NCBI GenBank assembly: GCA_028285035.1
Contig: JANQQF010000010.1
Location: forward strand, 62,001-126,000
Length of the DNA stretch: 64,000 nt
Reading direction: 5' to 3'
Source of the DNA: Phycisphaerae bacterium
Lineage (GTDB): Bacteria; Chloroflexota; Anaerolineae; 4572-78; J111
Part shown: positions 53,970-63,136 of the stretch, in pieces
How the letters are laid out: each line of letters starts with the position of its first letter
How positions within the stretch are numbered: the stretch's first letter is position 1
Notes under the pieces: model-generated
What the model saw: the letters and a program-made list of their open reading frames with translations, nothing else
What the model was told of the DNA's origin: nothing
Database searches by the model: none
Made by a program: the position numbers and the translations under genes

Positions 53970-54252
53970 TAACTGACTTCGTTTGAGGAATAGGATTATC
54001 TAAAAACTGAGCGACTTTTTCAATAGACAAATTTGGCTCAGACAACACTTTGCCATTTACCACTACAGCCGGGGTATAGAATATTTGTAGTCGAACAACC
54101 TCCTCTGGATACTCCAGAACTGGCATAATAGCTAATGTTGTCGGCGGATGATCATTTGTCCACCCTTGCAAAAACGTTTCTACTTGCTCACAGGTTTCGC
54201 ATTCAGAACTAACGAAAAATTGAATTTGTCGAATTTCATTTTGATCTGACAT
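53947..54252 (-). CDS. Thioredoxin-fold protein with CxxC motif
   Basis: A 101-residue protein, with a CETC redox-type motif in SSECETCEQVETFL at residues 15-27 and the cis-Pro segment YTPAVVVNGKVLSEP, as in small thioredoxin/glutaredoxin-like proteins. The C-terminal DPDVEN and the stop are encoded by a palindromic repeat. GGAGAAAG lies before the ATG. It is 30 bp downstream of the Crp/Fnr-type gene and upstream of the Rieske-TPP gene. A role in electron transfer or redox sensing for the cluster is inferred from position. Confidence 0.78.
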   Translation of the reverse strand: MSDQNEIRQIQFFVSSECETCEQVETFLQGWTNDHPPTTLAIMPVLEYPEEVVRLQIFYTPAVVVNGKVLSEPNLSIEKVAQFLDNPIPQTKSVTDPDVEN

Positions 54253-54282
54253 ATGCTTTCTCCGATTGATTCCATCATCGTC

Positions 54283-54975
54283 CTACTGATCTTCTGCTAA
54301 AAATGAGATTGCAGCCGCACGATGGATGGTCAATCCGCGGCCTCGGCCACTCAAAACTCCTAATCGACGTAACTGCGAAATCAACTCTGAAACTGTACTA
54401 CGCACAACGCCAATCATATTAGCGATATCTTCGTGGGTAAAATAGGCACCAATGGTGAAGGCCTCTGCCTCCCCGAACCCCAAACGATCAGCCAAATCGA
54501 GTAAGGTTAACACCACGCGATGACTGGCTTTGGTATGAAGCAATCTTTCTAAACGGCGCATGTCATCAATATGGTGGGCCGACATATATCGAAATAAGCC
54601 GAGACACGTGTTAGGACACCGTTGCATAAACTGCTTGAAGGCGGTCTCGTCCATCAAGCAGACCACAACGTCGTCCATTGCCTGTGCCCACGGCAAGTGC
54701 CCATCCATCACCCCCAAAAGGAGGCCACCAAAGGCATCTCCAGGGCAAAAGATATGCATAATTTTCTCCTGGCCTTGCGGCGAGAGGACAAAGGTCTTCA
54801 CGCGCCCGTGCTGAAGCAGAAAAATGTGGTCGGGCGAGTCATCAGGCCCAAAGAGCATTGAACCCGCTTGATAGCCTTTAATTGAGACAATCTCGAGCAG
54901 TTGATCCATCTCTTGGGCTTGTAAATCAGCCCATAATGGAAATTGATGAAGTTGCATACCGTGGATGTGTGACAC
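54283..54975 (-). CDS. Crp/Fnr-family transcription regulator
   Basis: A 230-residue regulator with an N-terminal cyclic-nucleotide-binding-like beta-barrel (about 15-135, SPDHIFLLQHGRVKTFVLSP, IFCPGDAFGG) and C-terminal winged HTH (FTHEDIANMIGVVRSTVSELISQLRRLGVL). No Cys cluster at the N-terminus, so not an Fe-S Fnr; the Arg for cAMP is not evident in the barrel. Start is GTG at 54975 with AAGGG four to five bases upstream. It heads the redox cluster and may control it or respond to the cAMP made by the nearby cyclase, which is an inference. Confidence 0.85.
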   Translation of the reverse strand: MSHIHGMQLHQFPLWADLQAQEMDQLLEIVSIKGYQAGSMLFGPDDSPDHIFLLQHGRVKTFVLSPQGQEKIMHIFCPGDAFGGLLLGVMDGHLPWAQAMDDVVVCLMDETAFKQFMQRCPNTCLGLFRYMSAHHIDDMRRLERLLHTKASHRVVLTLLDLADRLGFGEAEAFTIGAYFTHEDIANMIGVVRSTVSELISQLRRLGVLSGRGRGLTIHRAAAISFLAEDQ

Positions 54976-55090
54976 GAGGCCCTTTCTTTAAAACGTGAGT
55001 CAAGTGTGAACGATGAAGTCGACCAGCAATAAGTTACGATGAGAACTGTAGCACACTATCTTTTAGAATTCTGTCGGATTTCCTACAAAA

Positions 55091-58000
55091 TTACTTTTTC
55101 AAAACAGATGGCAGATAAATATAAAGTTCACTCAATGATACACCACCCGAGAATGTCGTTGTGATAGAACTCATAGTAATTGATGCAACGTTACTAGCTG
55201 AAACATAAGCTGTATTCTCAATTTGACCATCGGTCACGGCACTGTCAACCGTGACAACGAACGTACGAGTTAAGGCAACATCTTGGGCCAAGCTCACGCC
55301 AGTATGCCATTGAATGTGCTGCCCAGCCTGAGTGCCACTATACGTTGCGTCGCCACTTAACGACGAAGCGAGTAAGGTTGTGCTCGTCGGCACGGTATCT
55401 GTTATCATCACATTGGTCGCGGTGCCTGTTCCGTTGTTTCGAACGACTAAGGTATAGGTCAATAATCCGCCACTCTCGACATTGGTCGCAGCCAATTTCT
55501 CAAGGCTCAGACTCGGAGTCGGTATTACTTCAGCGATTAACGTCGTTGTGACAGAACTCGTGGCAATGGTGACGACATTACTGGCCGAAACATAGGCCGT
55601 GTTCACAATCTCGCTATTTACAAATGTACGATCAGCTGTCACAACGAAGGTTCGAGTTAATGCGTCAAGTGGATCAAGACTCACACCAGTATTCCATTGG
55701 ATCGGTTGACCGGCCTCAGCTCCACCATACGTCGCATCACCACTCAAGGATGAAGCCAATAAGGTTGTGCTGGCCGGTACTGTATCTGTTATCATCGCGT
55801 TAGTGGCGGTGCCTGTTCCATCGTTTCTAACAACTAGAGTATAAGTTAACAATCCACCACTGGCTACATTCGTGGCTGCTGATTTCTCAATACTCAGACT
55901 TGGATTTGATGGAGGCGTAGGAATACCTGTCAAAATACCGGAAGCCACAAGCGCATAGGGCTGCGGGCCAAAGGGTACATTGTGGCCCTCGACTGTCACC
56001 GTATACAATCCCGTATTTGGACTTTCTAAATCAATTCCCACCAAGTTGTTAGCACGGTCTTGTTCAGTCGTTTCGTCGGGGGAGGAAACAATCGCATGTA
56101 GCAATAAATCACCACTGGCAAATTTATTCCAGCTTCCAGATAACACCCAAGTACGTACATCGGAAGAACCAACATCAAGGTACAGACGGGCATCAGTATC
56201 CCCACCGTTATTAAGCGCGATAAAGAAATCACCACCAGTGATCTCAATCCCTAGCCCGGATAGATCAAGCGCGTGCCAACCTTCTCGTTGGGCTGAGATC
56301 GTTCCTTGAGCAACTGGCGTACTAGTCGGGCCCGTCGCATCACTTCCGCTGGTGTAGATATACCAGTTGTAGATTTTCGGGTAACTATTTGTACTACTCC
56401 TGAGATAAACAACTGTACTTTGTAGATTAACTGGATATGATGTTGGCGTAAACCGAACCGCTACACTTATCGAACTGGTACTAAACAATCCAATAACCCA
56501 GTCATCATAGAACAGGTGTTGTAAGCCGCCATGTTTGATTGGGTTATTGGGGTAGACAAATGAGCCATCGGGTTTTTCAAGTTTCAGGTCTAAATCATTA
56601 ACCAAGCTACCATTGCTGGTCAAAGCGCCAGGATAATCACTCCAATTCAAAGTGATATTGAATGGTTGGTCAGAGCTATCAATGTAGTAGTTGTAAGTAT
56701 GAGTTTCACTGGTGTCCAGGCCTGTGGTTTCATCAGTATAAGTCATCACCCGAGGGGCAGTTGGAAAAATGCTTTGTTCAATGTCGATCCGCCCCCAGCC
56801 TGCCACATTATTCGGACGGGCATCTGGGATTTCTTGGGTAGCCCCGGTGCCATATTGTCCTGGGCTTATATCAACCGTTCCATTAACCAAACTGGCCTTA
56901 ATCAAGGCAGCAGAGGGCGTAATGTTTTCATTATCCTCAAAATATTGCCGGATGATTGCTGTGCCGCCAGCAGCAATTGGTGTAGCCATACTGGTTCCCC
57001 CATTATACATATAGTCATCATCAATGGGGAACCACCCCGTACTGCTGCTCATTGACGACCGGGTAGAGGCAATAAAGGTCCCTGGGGCAACAATATCAGG
57101 TTTATAGCGACCATCCAAAGTTGGTCCCCGACTACTAAACGGGGCTAAACCGGCAGGGTTATCTGCGGGAGAATCGGTACCAATTGGACTGACATATCCA
57201 CTCCAAGAGAATGCATTAAACGCTGACTGATTGTTTTCAGAAGCACCAACCGTAATGGCATTTTTTGCCGTGGCTGGTGCTCCCATTGAGTACAAATCAA
57301 CGAGACCATCACTGTCTGCATCCACCCCATCATTACCCCCTGCTACTAGAACAGAAAAATCAGGGTTATCCCAGACAAATTGATCCAGTATCATCGAGTC
57401 AGAACTATACATCCCCTCCACATTACTGCCCCAACTGTTATTGTGAATTTTTGCGCCAGCATTCGCCGCCTGTGTAAAAAGACCATTCAAATCAGCAAGA
57501 CCAGATAATTCACCTGTCCCATTATCTTCAACTGCCTGAAACACCAAACTCGCTTCTGGGGCTGCACCGGCGTGGGACGTGTTGGGGTAGGTGTGGGTGC
57601 TGGGCGTTGCCCCCGAAAGGTCACCATTCCCTAAAACTGAGCCAGCAACGTGGGTCCCGTGTCCAGTTCTCACATCATTCGCCCCATCACCCACCCGATC
57701 AAAAATCTGTAAAACGCGGCTGTTTCCATTGCCGTCTTCAAAATCATCATGCAGGCTGGCGGGTGAGGTTGAGCCTTGGTCCAACCCAGTATCAGCAACA
57801 CCAATAATCTGCCCTTGACCGTACAGACCATGGGTATCCCACACCTCGCGGGCACCAATGATATCGGTCGCGGGACCGTTGAAAATTTGATATTCAACCA
57901 CTGGTTCAATCCAACTGATACCTGACATATTTACCAAGGCCGACAGTTGGTTTGGCGCAAGTGAAATCCGCAGCATGCTTTGCCAGGTCGTTTGCTGTTG

Positions 58001-58600
58001 CTCTAGCACTTGCCCACCCAAGGTTTCAATTTGGTCAATAATTGGAGCAAGCGGCTCGCCGCGAAACACAATCACAACCATCTCAATCGGGTCTTCATTC
58101 TTAAAAACAAAACTACCCTCTGGAAGTGTGCCTGGATTGATATCCGAGTTATCAACCGCTTGAGAAAGCAAATCCGGGGCAAGCCGATAGGATGGCTGAT
58201 AAATACCTACCCAATGGATCTGGGGCAGCCCCTCAATAAGCGTCCGGGTGGCATCATTCATTTTAACAATGTAGGCAAAATCAGCCACATAGTCGAAAAT
58301 CTCAGCACCAGCTTGGGTTAAGGCCGCTTGATCAGACACAAGAATCGGGCCTGAAAATTGAACCAGATAATAGCCTGTCCCATCATCTGGATAAGCGGAT
58401 AATGTTAGATGAGAAGGTTCAGGGGCCGAACTCAATTGTATTTGGTTGGGATCAGGGGAAAACTCACCAATCGCCAGACGAAGACGTGGCCCGTTCGAGG
58501 TTTGTTGAGGAGGAGTCGCTTGAACAGCGCTTAAAAATAGGATGCTGAGAAAAGAGATAGCCAGAAGCGTTGGTAATATCAGCTTGAAGACGCGATGCAT
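55091..58600 (-). CDS. Secreted subtilisin-like protease with DUF11 repeats
   Basis: An 1169-residue protein: signal peptide (about 1-28, ending AVQA), N-terminal propeptide-like region, and an S8 catalytic domain with VADTGLDQG (Asp), GHGTHVAGS (His) and NGGTSMATPIAAG (Ser). After a middle beta-rich part come two nearly identical DUF11 units (SLSIEKSAATNVASGGLL and SLSLEKLAATNVESGGLL) of about 115 residues. The last residues LYIYLPSVLKK resemble the YLPxVLK-type tails on many Chloroflexota secreted proteins (recalled pattern, not tested), possibly a sorting signal. AGGAG lies before the ATG. Confidence 0.88.
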   Translation of the reverse strand: MHRVFKLILPTLLAISFLSILFLSAVQATPPQQTSNGPRLRLAIGEFSPDPNQIQLSSAPEPSHLTLSAYPDDGTGYYLVQFSGPILVSDQAALTQAGAEIFDYVADFAYIVKMNDATRTLIEGLPQIHWVGIYQPSYRLAPDLLSQAVDNSDINPGTLPEGSFVFKNEDPIEMVVIVFRGEPLAPIIDQIETLGGQVLEQQQTTWQSMLRISLAPNQLSALVNMSGISWIEPVVEYQIFNGPATDIIGAREVWDTHGLYGQGQIIGVADTGLDQGSTSPASLHDDFEDGNGNSRVLQIFDRVGDGANDVRTGHGTHVAGSVLGNGDLSGATPSTHTYPNTSHAGAAPEASLVFQAVEDNGTGELSGLADLNGLFTQAANAGAKIHNNSWGSNVEGMYSSDSMILDQFVWDNPDFSVLVAGGNDGVDADSDGLVDLYSMGAPATAKNAITVGASENNQSAFNAFSWSGYVSPIGTDSPADNPAGLAPFSSRGPTLDGRYKPDIVAPGTFIASTRSSMSSSTGWFPIDDDYMYNGGTSMATPIAAGGTAIIRQYFEDNENITPSAALIKASLVNGTVDISPGQYGTGATQEIPDARPNNVAGWGRIDIEQSIFPTAPRVMTYTDETTGLDTSETHTYNYYIDSSDQPFNITLNWSDYPGALTSNGSLVNDLDLKLEKPDGSFVYPNNPIKHGGLQHLFYDDWVIGLFSTSSISVAVRFTPTSYPVNLQSTVVYLRSSTNSYPKIYNWYIYTSGSDATGPTSTPVAQGTISAQREGWHALDLSGLGIEITGGDFFIALNNGGDTDARLYLDVGSSDVRTWVLSGSWNKFASGDLLLHAIVSSPDETTEQDRANNLVGIDLESPNTGLYTVTVEGHNVPFGPQPYALVASGILTGIPTPPSNPSLSIEKSAATNVASGGLLTYTLVVRNDGTGTATNAMITDTVPASTTLLASSLSGDATYGGAEAGQPIQWNTGVSLDPLDALTRTFVVTADRTFVNSEIVNTAYVSASNVVTIATSSVTTTLIAEVIPTPSLSLEKLAATNVESGGLLTYTLVVRNNGTGTATNVMITDTVPTSTTLLASSLSGDATYSGTQAGQHIQWHTGVSLAQDVALTRTFVVTVDSAVTDGQIENTAYVSASNVASITMSSITTTFSGGVSLSELYIYLPSVLKK

Positions 58601-58691
58601 AAGAAGCTCCTATAGGGGACAGTGAATAAAACGTTAAGTCACGTTTTATGGTATCTTTTTCTTAGAATATTACAACTAAAAATAGTTGTTT

Positions 58692-59594
58692 CTACAATCC
58701 CACAAAGAGATCCGTCTCAATCGATTGATTCTCAGCAAAAGGCGGCACGATGCGCGTAAACATCTCTTTACGGCCTAACTGTTTTTGAATAAATTTGGGG
58801 AGATTGGGCAGACCACCTAATTGACTAGCGTGACAGCCCGCCGCTTGTTGAGCTTGATTGAAGTAATGACTGACGTCAATCTTGGTAGTGATTGTTTGCT
58901 CAACTTCGGCAATCCGCTTGATATTAATATCCTTGTTTCGGCCCAGAGCAGAGGGGTCCTTGCCAAATAGGGGTGCCACTCTGGCCATCATCCGCACAAA
59001 GCCACGGGAAAAGGCCAGATAGTATAACTTATCGACTTGGTGAGGGATCAATCCAGCCTCAATTTGAGCCGGAAATTGCGCAGCATCAGCGGCGGCGTGA
59101 AAGGCCAGCGTGGCCGCTTTGTGCATATGAATGTGGTCTGGGTGAAAATAGCCACCCGTAGGATCAAAGGCCAGCAGAATTTGGGGTTTGATCTGCCGAA
59201 TGAGGGCCACCACCTTCTCTGCCACATCCTCCACAGGGGCCTGAACTAAACTATCAGGGTGATCGTTGTCCGGGCTATTCTCCATTCCCGAATCTCGGTA
59301 ATTGAGAAAATGCAAGCTCGTCAGTCCCAATACCTCAGCCGCACAGCGCATCTCCGCCGTCCGCATCTCCGCCGTCGAGGCATAGTCCTTGACAAATTCT
59401 GGATCTGCTGCGCCCACCTCGCCACGGGTGGCACAGGCATAATGAACAGCGACCCCATTTGCGGCGTAATGCAAGATAGTGCCAACCGGCGGCGTACCAA
59501 ATGACTCATCGTCGGGGTGGGCGAGGGCAATCATAATATGTTTTTCAGCGTTACTTTCTTTGAGGATGATAGACTCGGTGGGTTTGTGGGGCAT
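58692..59594 (-). CDS. PIG-L/LmbE-family deacetylase
   Basis: A 300-residue zinc-dependent deacetylase: metal ligands in ALAHPDDESFGTPPVG and HPDHIHMHKAA, plus FDPTGGYFHPDH in the same stretch. Family members remove N-acetyl groups from GlcNAc-linked inositols or other sugars and include MshB and Bca. Start ATG at 59594 has GGAGAA 7-8 bases upstream; an earlier ATG at 59606 lies inside the ribosome site. Substrate is not evident; no mycothiol or bacillithiol ligases are next to it. Confidence 0.87.
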   Translation of the reverse strand: MPHKPTESIILKESNAEKHIMIALAHPDDESFGTPPVGTILHYAANGVAVHYACATRGEVGAADPEFVKDYASTAEMRTAEMRCAAEVLGLTSLHFLNYRDSGMENSPDNDHPDSLVQAPVEDVAEKVVALIRQIKPQILLAFDPTGGYFHPDHIHMHKAATLAFHAAADAAQFPAQIEAGLIPHQVDKLYYLAFSRGFVRMMARVAPLFGKDPSALGRNKDINIKRIAEVEQTITTKIDVSHYFNQAQQAAGCHASQLGGLPNLPKFIQKQLGRKEMFTRIVPPFAENQSIETDLFVGL

Positions 59595-59705
59595 ACAATT
59601 CTCCATACTGAAACCTAGATGACAGCAAAATTCTTGGTCATCGTTATTTTGATAATTATCAGAGTGATGTCAAAATCGAACTAAATTTAAACGATGGAGA
59701 AAATT

Positions 59706-60047
59706 ATGTCAATGTCACCAGAAGCTGTCGCCAAATTACAAGCGGATACCTATAACGCCCACGATTTAGAGGGTTTTACTGCCACCTTTGCCCCGGATGT
59801 TGAGCTGTATCAACTCCCCAATCCTGAGCCGTTTATGACTGGCCTAGACAATCTACGCGAATTTTATGCGAATAACCGCTTCAACATCCCTGAGTTGCAC
59901 GCCGAAGTGACCAATGAAATGATCTTTGGCAATTTTGTCATTTATGATGAAGATATTGCTGGCTTAGCCAAGCAAATCGTACGAATGATTGCGATTTATC
60001 AGGTTGAGAATAGCTTGATTCGACGGGTGTGGTTTATCCGAGAGTGA
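59706..60047 (+). CDS. SnoaL-like (NTF2-fold) protein
   Basis: A 113-residue protein beginning MSMSPEAVAKLQADTYNAHDLEGF, with VARY-type NTF2 features: DTYNAHDL, FAPDVELYQLPNPEPF, LREFYANNRFNIPELHAEV and a late RRVWFIRE. The family is polyketide-cyclase-like or ketosteroid-isomerase-like with varied functions. The ATG at 59706 follows GGAGAAAATT; the ATG at 59694 is part of that site. Lone gene, divergent from the deacetylase. Confidence 0.75.
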   Translation: MSMSPEAVAKLQADTYNAHDLEGFTATFAPDVELYQLPNPEPFMTGLDNLREFYANNRFNIPELHAEVTNEMIFGNFVIYDEDIAGLAKQIVRMIAIYQVENSLIRRVWFIRE

Positions 60048-60052
60048 TGGTT

Positions 60053-60256
60053 AAAAACCAATCTATCCACAGTTATGACAGATTAACACAGATAGTTTGA
60101 TTTTATCTGTGTGCATCTGTGTTAGGACTTACGCAAAACGTTGATTGAGCCTGTCAAAAGTAACGTTTTGTGGGGCAAAATATCTGGTTTCGATAGGCTC
60201 AACCGACATTTCACCTGTATTCTGCGTAAGTCCTGTGTATATCTGTGGACGGTTTT
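60053..60256. repeat. Long palindrome of the AACC...CACAGAT type, interrupted by a MITE
   Basis: Left arm 60053-60094 (AAAAACCAATCTATCCACAG...CACAGATA) and right arm 60104-60122 plus 60235-60256 (TATCTGTGTGCATCTGTG...ATCTGTGGACGGTTTT) pair once the 112 bp in between are removed. It lies between two convergent genes and may act as their terminator. Confidence 0.65.
60123..60234. mobile_element. 112-bp MITE nested in a palindrome
   Basis: Exact 12-bp inverted ends AGGACTTACGCA (60124-60135) and TGCGTAAGTCCT (60223-60234), a second inner inverted pair (TTGAGCCTGTC/GATAGGCTCAA), and a four-base repeat GTGT on both sides (60119-60122 and 60235-60238), consistent with a target duplication. AGGACTTACGC ends are familiar from transposon-like repeats of other bacteria. 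Confidence 0.7.
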
Positions 60257-60267
60257 AGACCTAGAAA

Positions 60268-60942
60268 TCAATCCCCAAATTTAGCAATAATTTGATCCAC
60301 CACACTGTCCATCGTATCCCCCACAATGGTCGGCGCTTCTTGCAATGGACCAAGCACCATTCCTGGACGGGCCACGAAGGCTCCGGCCATTCCAGCGCGC
60401 ATCGCCCCGGCGATATCCCAATCGTGGGCTGCCACCATACAAATGTCGCTCAACTCTAGGCCAAGGGTCTGAGCGGCATATTGATAAACCTCGGGGGCAG
60501 GTTTAAATTTTTGCACCGCATCAACGGATAGAGTCTGCTCAAAGAAGTCGATAATGCCCGCGTTGGTGAGTTGGTCTTTCAGAACGGGAGGCGGTGAGTT
60601 TGTCACTGTCGCTAAGCGAAACCCTGCGTTTTTCAAACGGGTCAGGCTTCCACGGACATCGGAGTGCGTGGGGAGCGATCGCACACCTTGGAGCACCGCC
60701 ATCCGATCTTCTTCGCTCAACGGAACATCATACTTAGCCGCTGTCATCGCCAAGGCATCGCCCGCAATGATGCCAAAGTTATGATATGTAGATGTAATGG
60801 TAGCGACCAATGATGAACGTAGCACCAGCCCAAACCACTCGGCCATCACCCGGGTGTCACCAAACAACCGCTCAAAGTGGGTATCCAATGCTCGTAAGTC
60901 GAGTAAGGTTTCGTTAACATCAAATAAGATAAGACGAGGCAT
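60268..60942 (-). CDS. HAD-superfamily haloacid dehalogenase (type II-like)
   Basis: A 224-residue hydrolase starting MPRLILFDVNETLLDLRAL; motif I DVNETLLD has the nucleophile Asp8 and Asn in place of the second Asp, the pattern of type II 2-haloacid dehalogenases rather than phosphatases. Motif II is VTNSPP, motif III Lys in KFKPAPEVYQYA, motif IV AHDWDIAGA. ATG at 60942 follows AGGAG. The substrate may be a haloacid or another small carboxylate. Confidence 0.85.
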   Translation of the reverse strand: MPRLILFDVNETLLDLRALDTHFERLFGDTRVMAEWFGLVLRSSLVATITSTYHNFGIIAGDALAMTAAKYDVPLSEEDRMAVLQGVRSLPTHSDVRGSLTRLKNAGFRLATVTNSPPPVLKDQLTNAGIIDFFEQTLSVDAVQKFKPAPEVYQYAAQTLGLELSDICMVAAHDWDIAGAMRAGMAGAFVARPGMVLGPLQEAPTIVGDTMDSVVDQIIAKFGD

Positions 60943-61149
60943 AAGTATACTCCTAGCGAGAATGAGTTCCGTCAGCGTCATTCGTTCTTCACCACGGATT
61001 TACCAGTGGAAATATGTGATGCGTGATAAAGGCTTATATATGTATCAATAAAGATAAGGTGACATAATGACAAAACATGAAGACACTAACGATTTCTTGA
61101 CTTCATCAAGAGTATACTCGTTCTGGAACGAAACGTCTAAAACTAGGCT

Positions 61150-61998
61150 TTACAATTTTTGAATGGGTAATTGAAGCTCCAAAATCGCTGGCTCAACTAA
61201 CTTGCCATTTTGATGAGCACGGCCGGAATGGTGCAATTCACGCAGGGGGCCACAGGAGGTATGATGATTGGTGCCGACCCAGGTCAACAGGGCTAGAATA
61301 GCCTCAGTAACACCACGATAAGTTCCTTCATAAATCAGTGCGGCTACCATTTCTTCGGCAGGAAGAATATCAATAGCCAAGTGAGGCTGGTTAATCTCAG
61401 CCAAGAGAGCATTCTTATCCACAGCCACCGAAACTTCCATATCGATGTCGGTTTCACGATATTCGCCAGTATGGTAACGAGTGATTTCCGGGTGACCTGG
61501 TTCAATGTCAGCCTGCGCCAACTCTTGATACAAACGACGCCCCAAGCTCGCACAATAAAAATCCACTTCGTCAATGGTCGGCACGACCTCTTGTGTTGAG
61601 GCCACAGTGATGGGGTCGACTGATTTAATGACCACTTCATAAGGTGAAGGCTCGTCTTCTTGCTCCATTCTTTGCAAACGCGCCTCCACTCGACCCAGCC
61701 GTCGCTGATTTTCTTTTAACTCCTGCTCAAGCTCAACCTGCTTTATGAGCAACATCCCTCGCAGCCGTTCAGGAGACACAACATCCTCATCCAGCAGATG
61801 CTTAATTTGCTCAAGTGAAAGCCCTAAATCTTTTAGAGCCAAGATACGATTGAGCCGAGGTAATTGATCGATAGTGTAATAACGATAACTGGTAAATCGG
61901 TCGATCTCTTGCGGTGTTAGCAAACCCAACTTATCGTAATGCCGCAGCATTCGTACTGATACCTGGCCAATTTTTGAAAAGTCGCCAATTCGAAACAT
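61150..61998 (-). CDS. MerR-family regulator with GyrI-like ligand domain
   Basis: A 282-residue regulator: N-terminal HTH MFRIGDFSKIGQVSVRMLRHYDKLGLL, then a long helical linker (about 80-115), and a C-terminal GyrI/BmrR-like effector domain (about 120-280; ADIEPGHPEITRYHTGEYRETDIDMEVS split in the family as PGHP and DIDMEVSVAV, ALIYEGTYRGV). BmrR-type proteins bind cationic drugs and twist promoters of efflux pumps. No pump is visible in the window. Target may be the epimerase gene upstream on the same strand. Confidence 0.87.
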   Translation of the reverse strand: MFRIGDFSKIGQVSVRMLRHYDKLGLLTPQEIDRFTSYRYYTIDQLPRLNRILALKDLGLSLEQIKHLLDEDVVSPERLRGMLLIKQVELEQELKENQRRLGRVEARLQRMEQEDEPSPYEVVIKSVDPITVASTQEVVPTIDEVDFYCASLGRRLYQELAQADIEPGHPEITRYHTGEYRETDIDMEVSVAVDKNALLAEINQPHLAIDILPAEEMVAALIYEGTYRGVTEAILALLTWVGTNHHTSCGPLRELHHSGRAHQNGKLVEPAILELQLPIQKL

Positions 61999-62045
61999 AG
62001 TTTGCCCTTACATCATCATGACATTAATCGAACATCGAATTCAGG

Positions 62046-62993
62046 TTAACAATCGTTACGCTGTTGATACCACGCCACCGTAGCCTTAATAGCGTCTTCG
62101 TGCGAGGTTGTCTCTGCCCCAAATTGGGCCTCGTACTGACTATGATCCAGAATGTAAGGGGTTTCCCAGATATACATCATCTCTTTTGTCTCCCGAATCA
62201 TCGGGTTAAACAAACCTAAGATGGACACCATAAATCGACCTGCTGAGCGAATTTTGATAGGTTGCTCTAACTCTTTTTCAGCAAGTGAAACAAGCTCGCG
62301 GATGCTAATCGTTTTTGCGCTGGGCACGTGCCATGCTCGGCCCAAAGCCTCGTCTCGCTCACTCAAGGTGACGAGTGCTTTAGCATAGTCGCCGATGTAA
62401 GTAAACGTGTGGGGTAGATCGACATTCCCCAAAGCATTCACGGGTTTACCAGCCAAAACCGCCTCAAAAAACATCTCACCCACAACAGAGTTTCGCACAC
62501 GCGGTCCATAGAAATCAGCCGCACGGGCAATGGCTACACGCACTTTACCAGCTTGATGCACATCCAGCAACATTTTGGCCATCATCGCCCGGGTTTTGCC
62601 TTTATGACCTGTTGCGGCATAGGGCAAATCTTCATGAATCGGCTGCCCGGTTGTTGGGCCGTACATGTACAGATTATCGCCAAAAATCAGCTTGGCATGT
62701 GTCCGAGACACACCATCCATAATTCCTTTAGTTAAGGGGGGGAACTTTTCAGGCCAATCAGTATACGGTGGCATAGCGCAGTGAAATACGACCGCCGCAT
62801 CCTGGCAAATTTCGGCCACCGCATCAGGATTGGTGGCATCTGCCTTGACCACAGTCACACTCGCAGGCAAGGCCTCCGCTACGTCTCCACTGCGATTGAC
62901 CAAGGTTACGGGACGACCTTTCGCTACTAATTCATCCATCACCCACAAGGCCAGGGGGCCTGTGCCAAAAATTACTTGTTTGTTGTCTGTCAT
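62046..62993 (-). CDS. NAD(P)-dependent epimerase/dehydratase family protein (atypical SDR)
   Basis: A 315-residue extended SDR: MTDNKQVIFGTGPLALWVMDEL with a GxGxxx-type nucleotide loop (FGTGPLALWV, modified), the AVVFHCAMPPYTDW region and a poorly kept YxxxK site (GPTTGQPIHEDLPYAATGHKGKTRAMM has no Tyr-x3-Lys). It may be a reductase or NmrA-like protein, and catalysis is uncertain. ATG at 62993 follows AAGGAG; the frame is open 48 bp more. Placed before the MerR regulator on the same strand, 47 bp apart. Confidence 0.75.
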   Translation of the reverse strand: MTDNKQVIFGTGPLALWVMDELVAKGRPVTLVNRSGDVAEALPASVTVVKADATNPDAVAEICQDAAVVFHCAMPPYTDWPEKFPPLTKGIMDGVSRTHAKLIFGDNLYMYGPTTGQPIHEDLPYAATGHKGKTRAMMAKMLLDVHQAGKVRVAIARAADFYGPRVRNSVVGEMFFEAVLAGKPVNALGNVDLPHTFTYIGDYAKALVTLSERDEALGRAWHVPSAKTISIRELVSLAEKELEQPIKIRSAGRFMVSILGLFNPMIRETKEMMYIWETPYILDHSQYEAQFGAETTSHEDAIKATVAWYQQRNDC

Positions 62994-63136
62994 TTGAAGG
63001 GCTCCTTTGCGACAGCTGCCCCAGATATCCGGGTCCGTCATTATCTAAGTTGACCTCACTGTACACCCTGACACAGTGTCAGAGTCAAGGGGGAATTTGA
63101 GGAAAATGTTAAATAACCCTAAGTCTACCATAAAGC

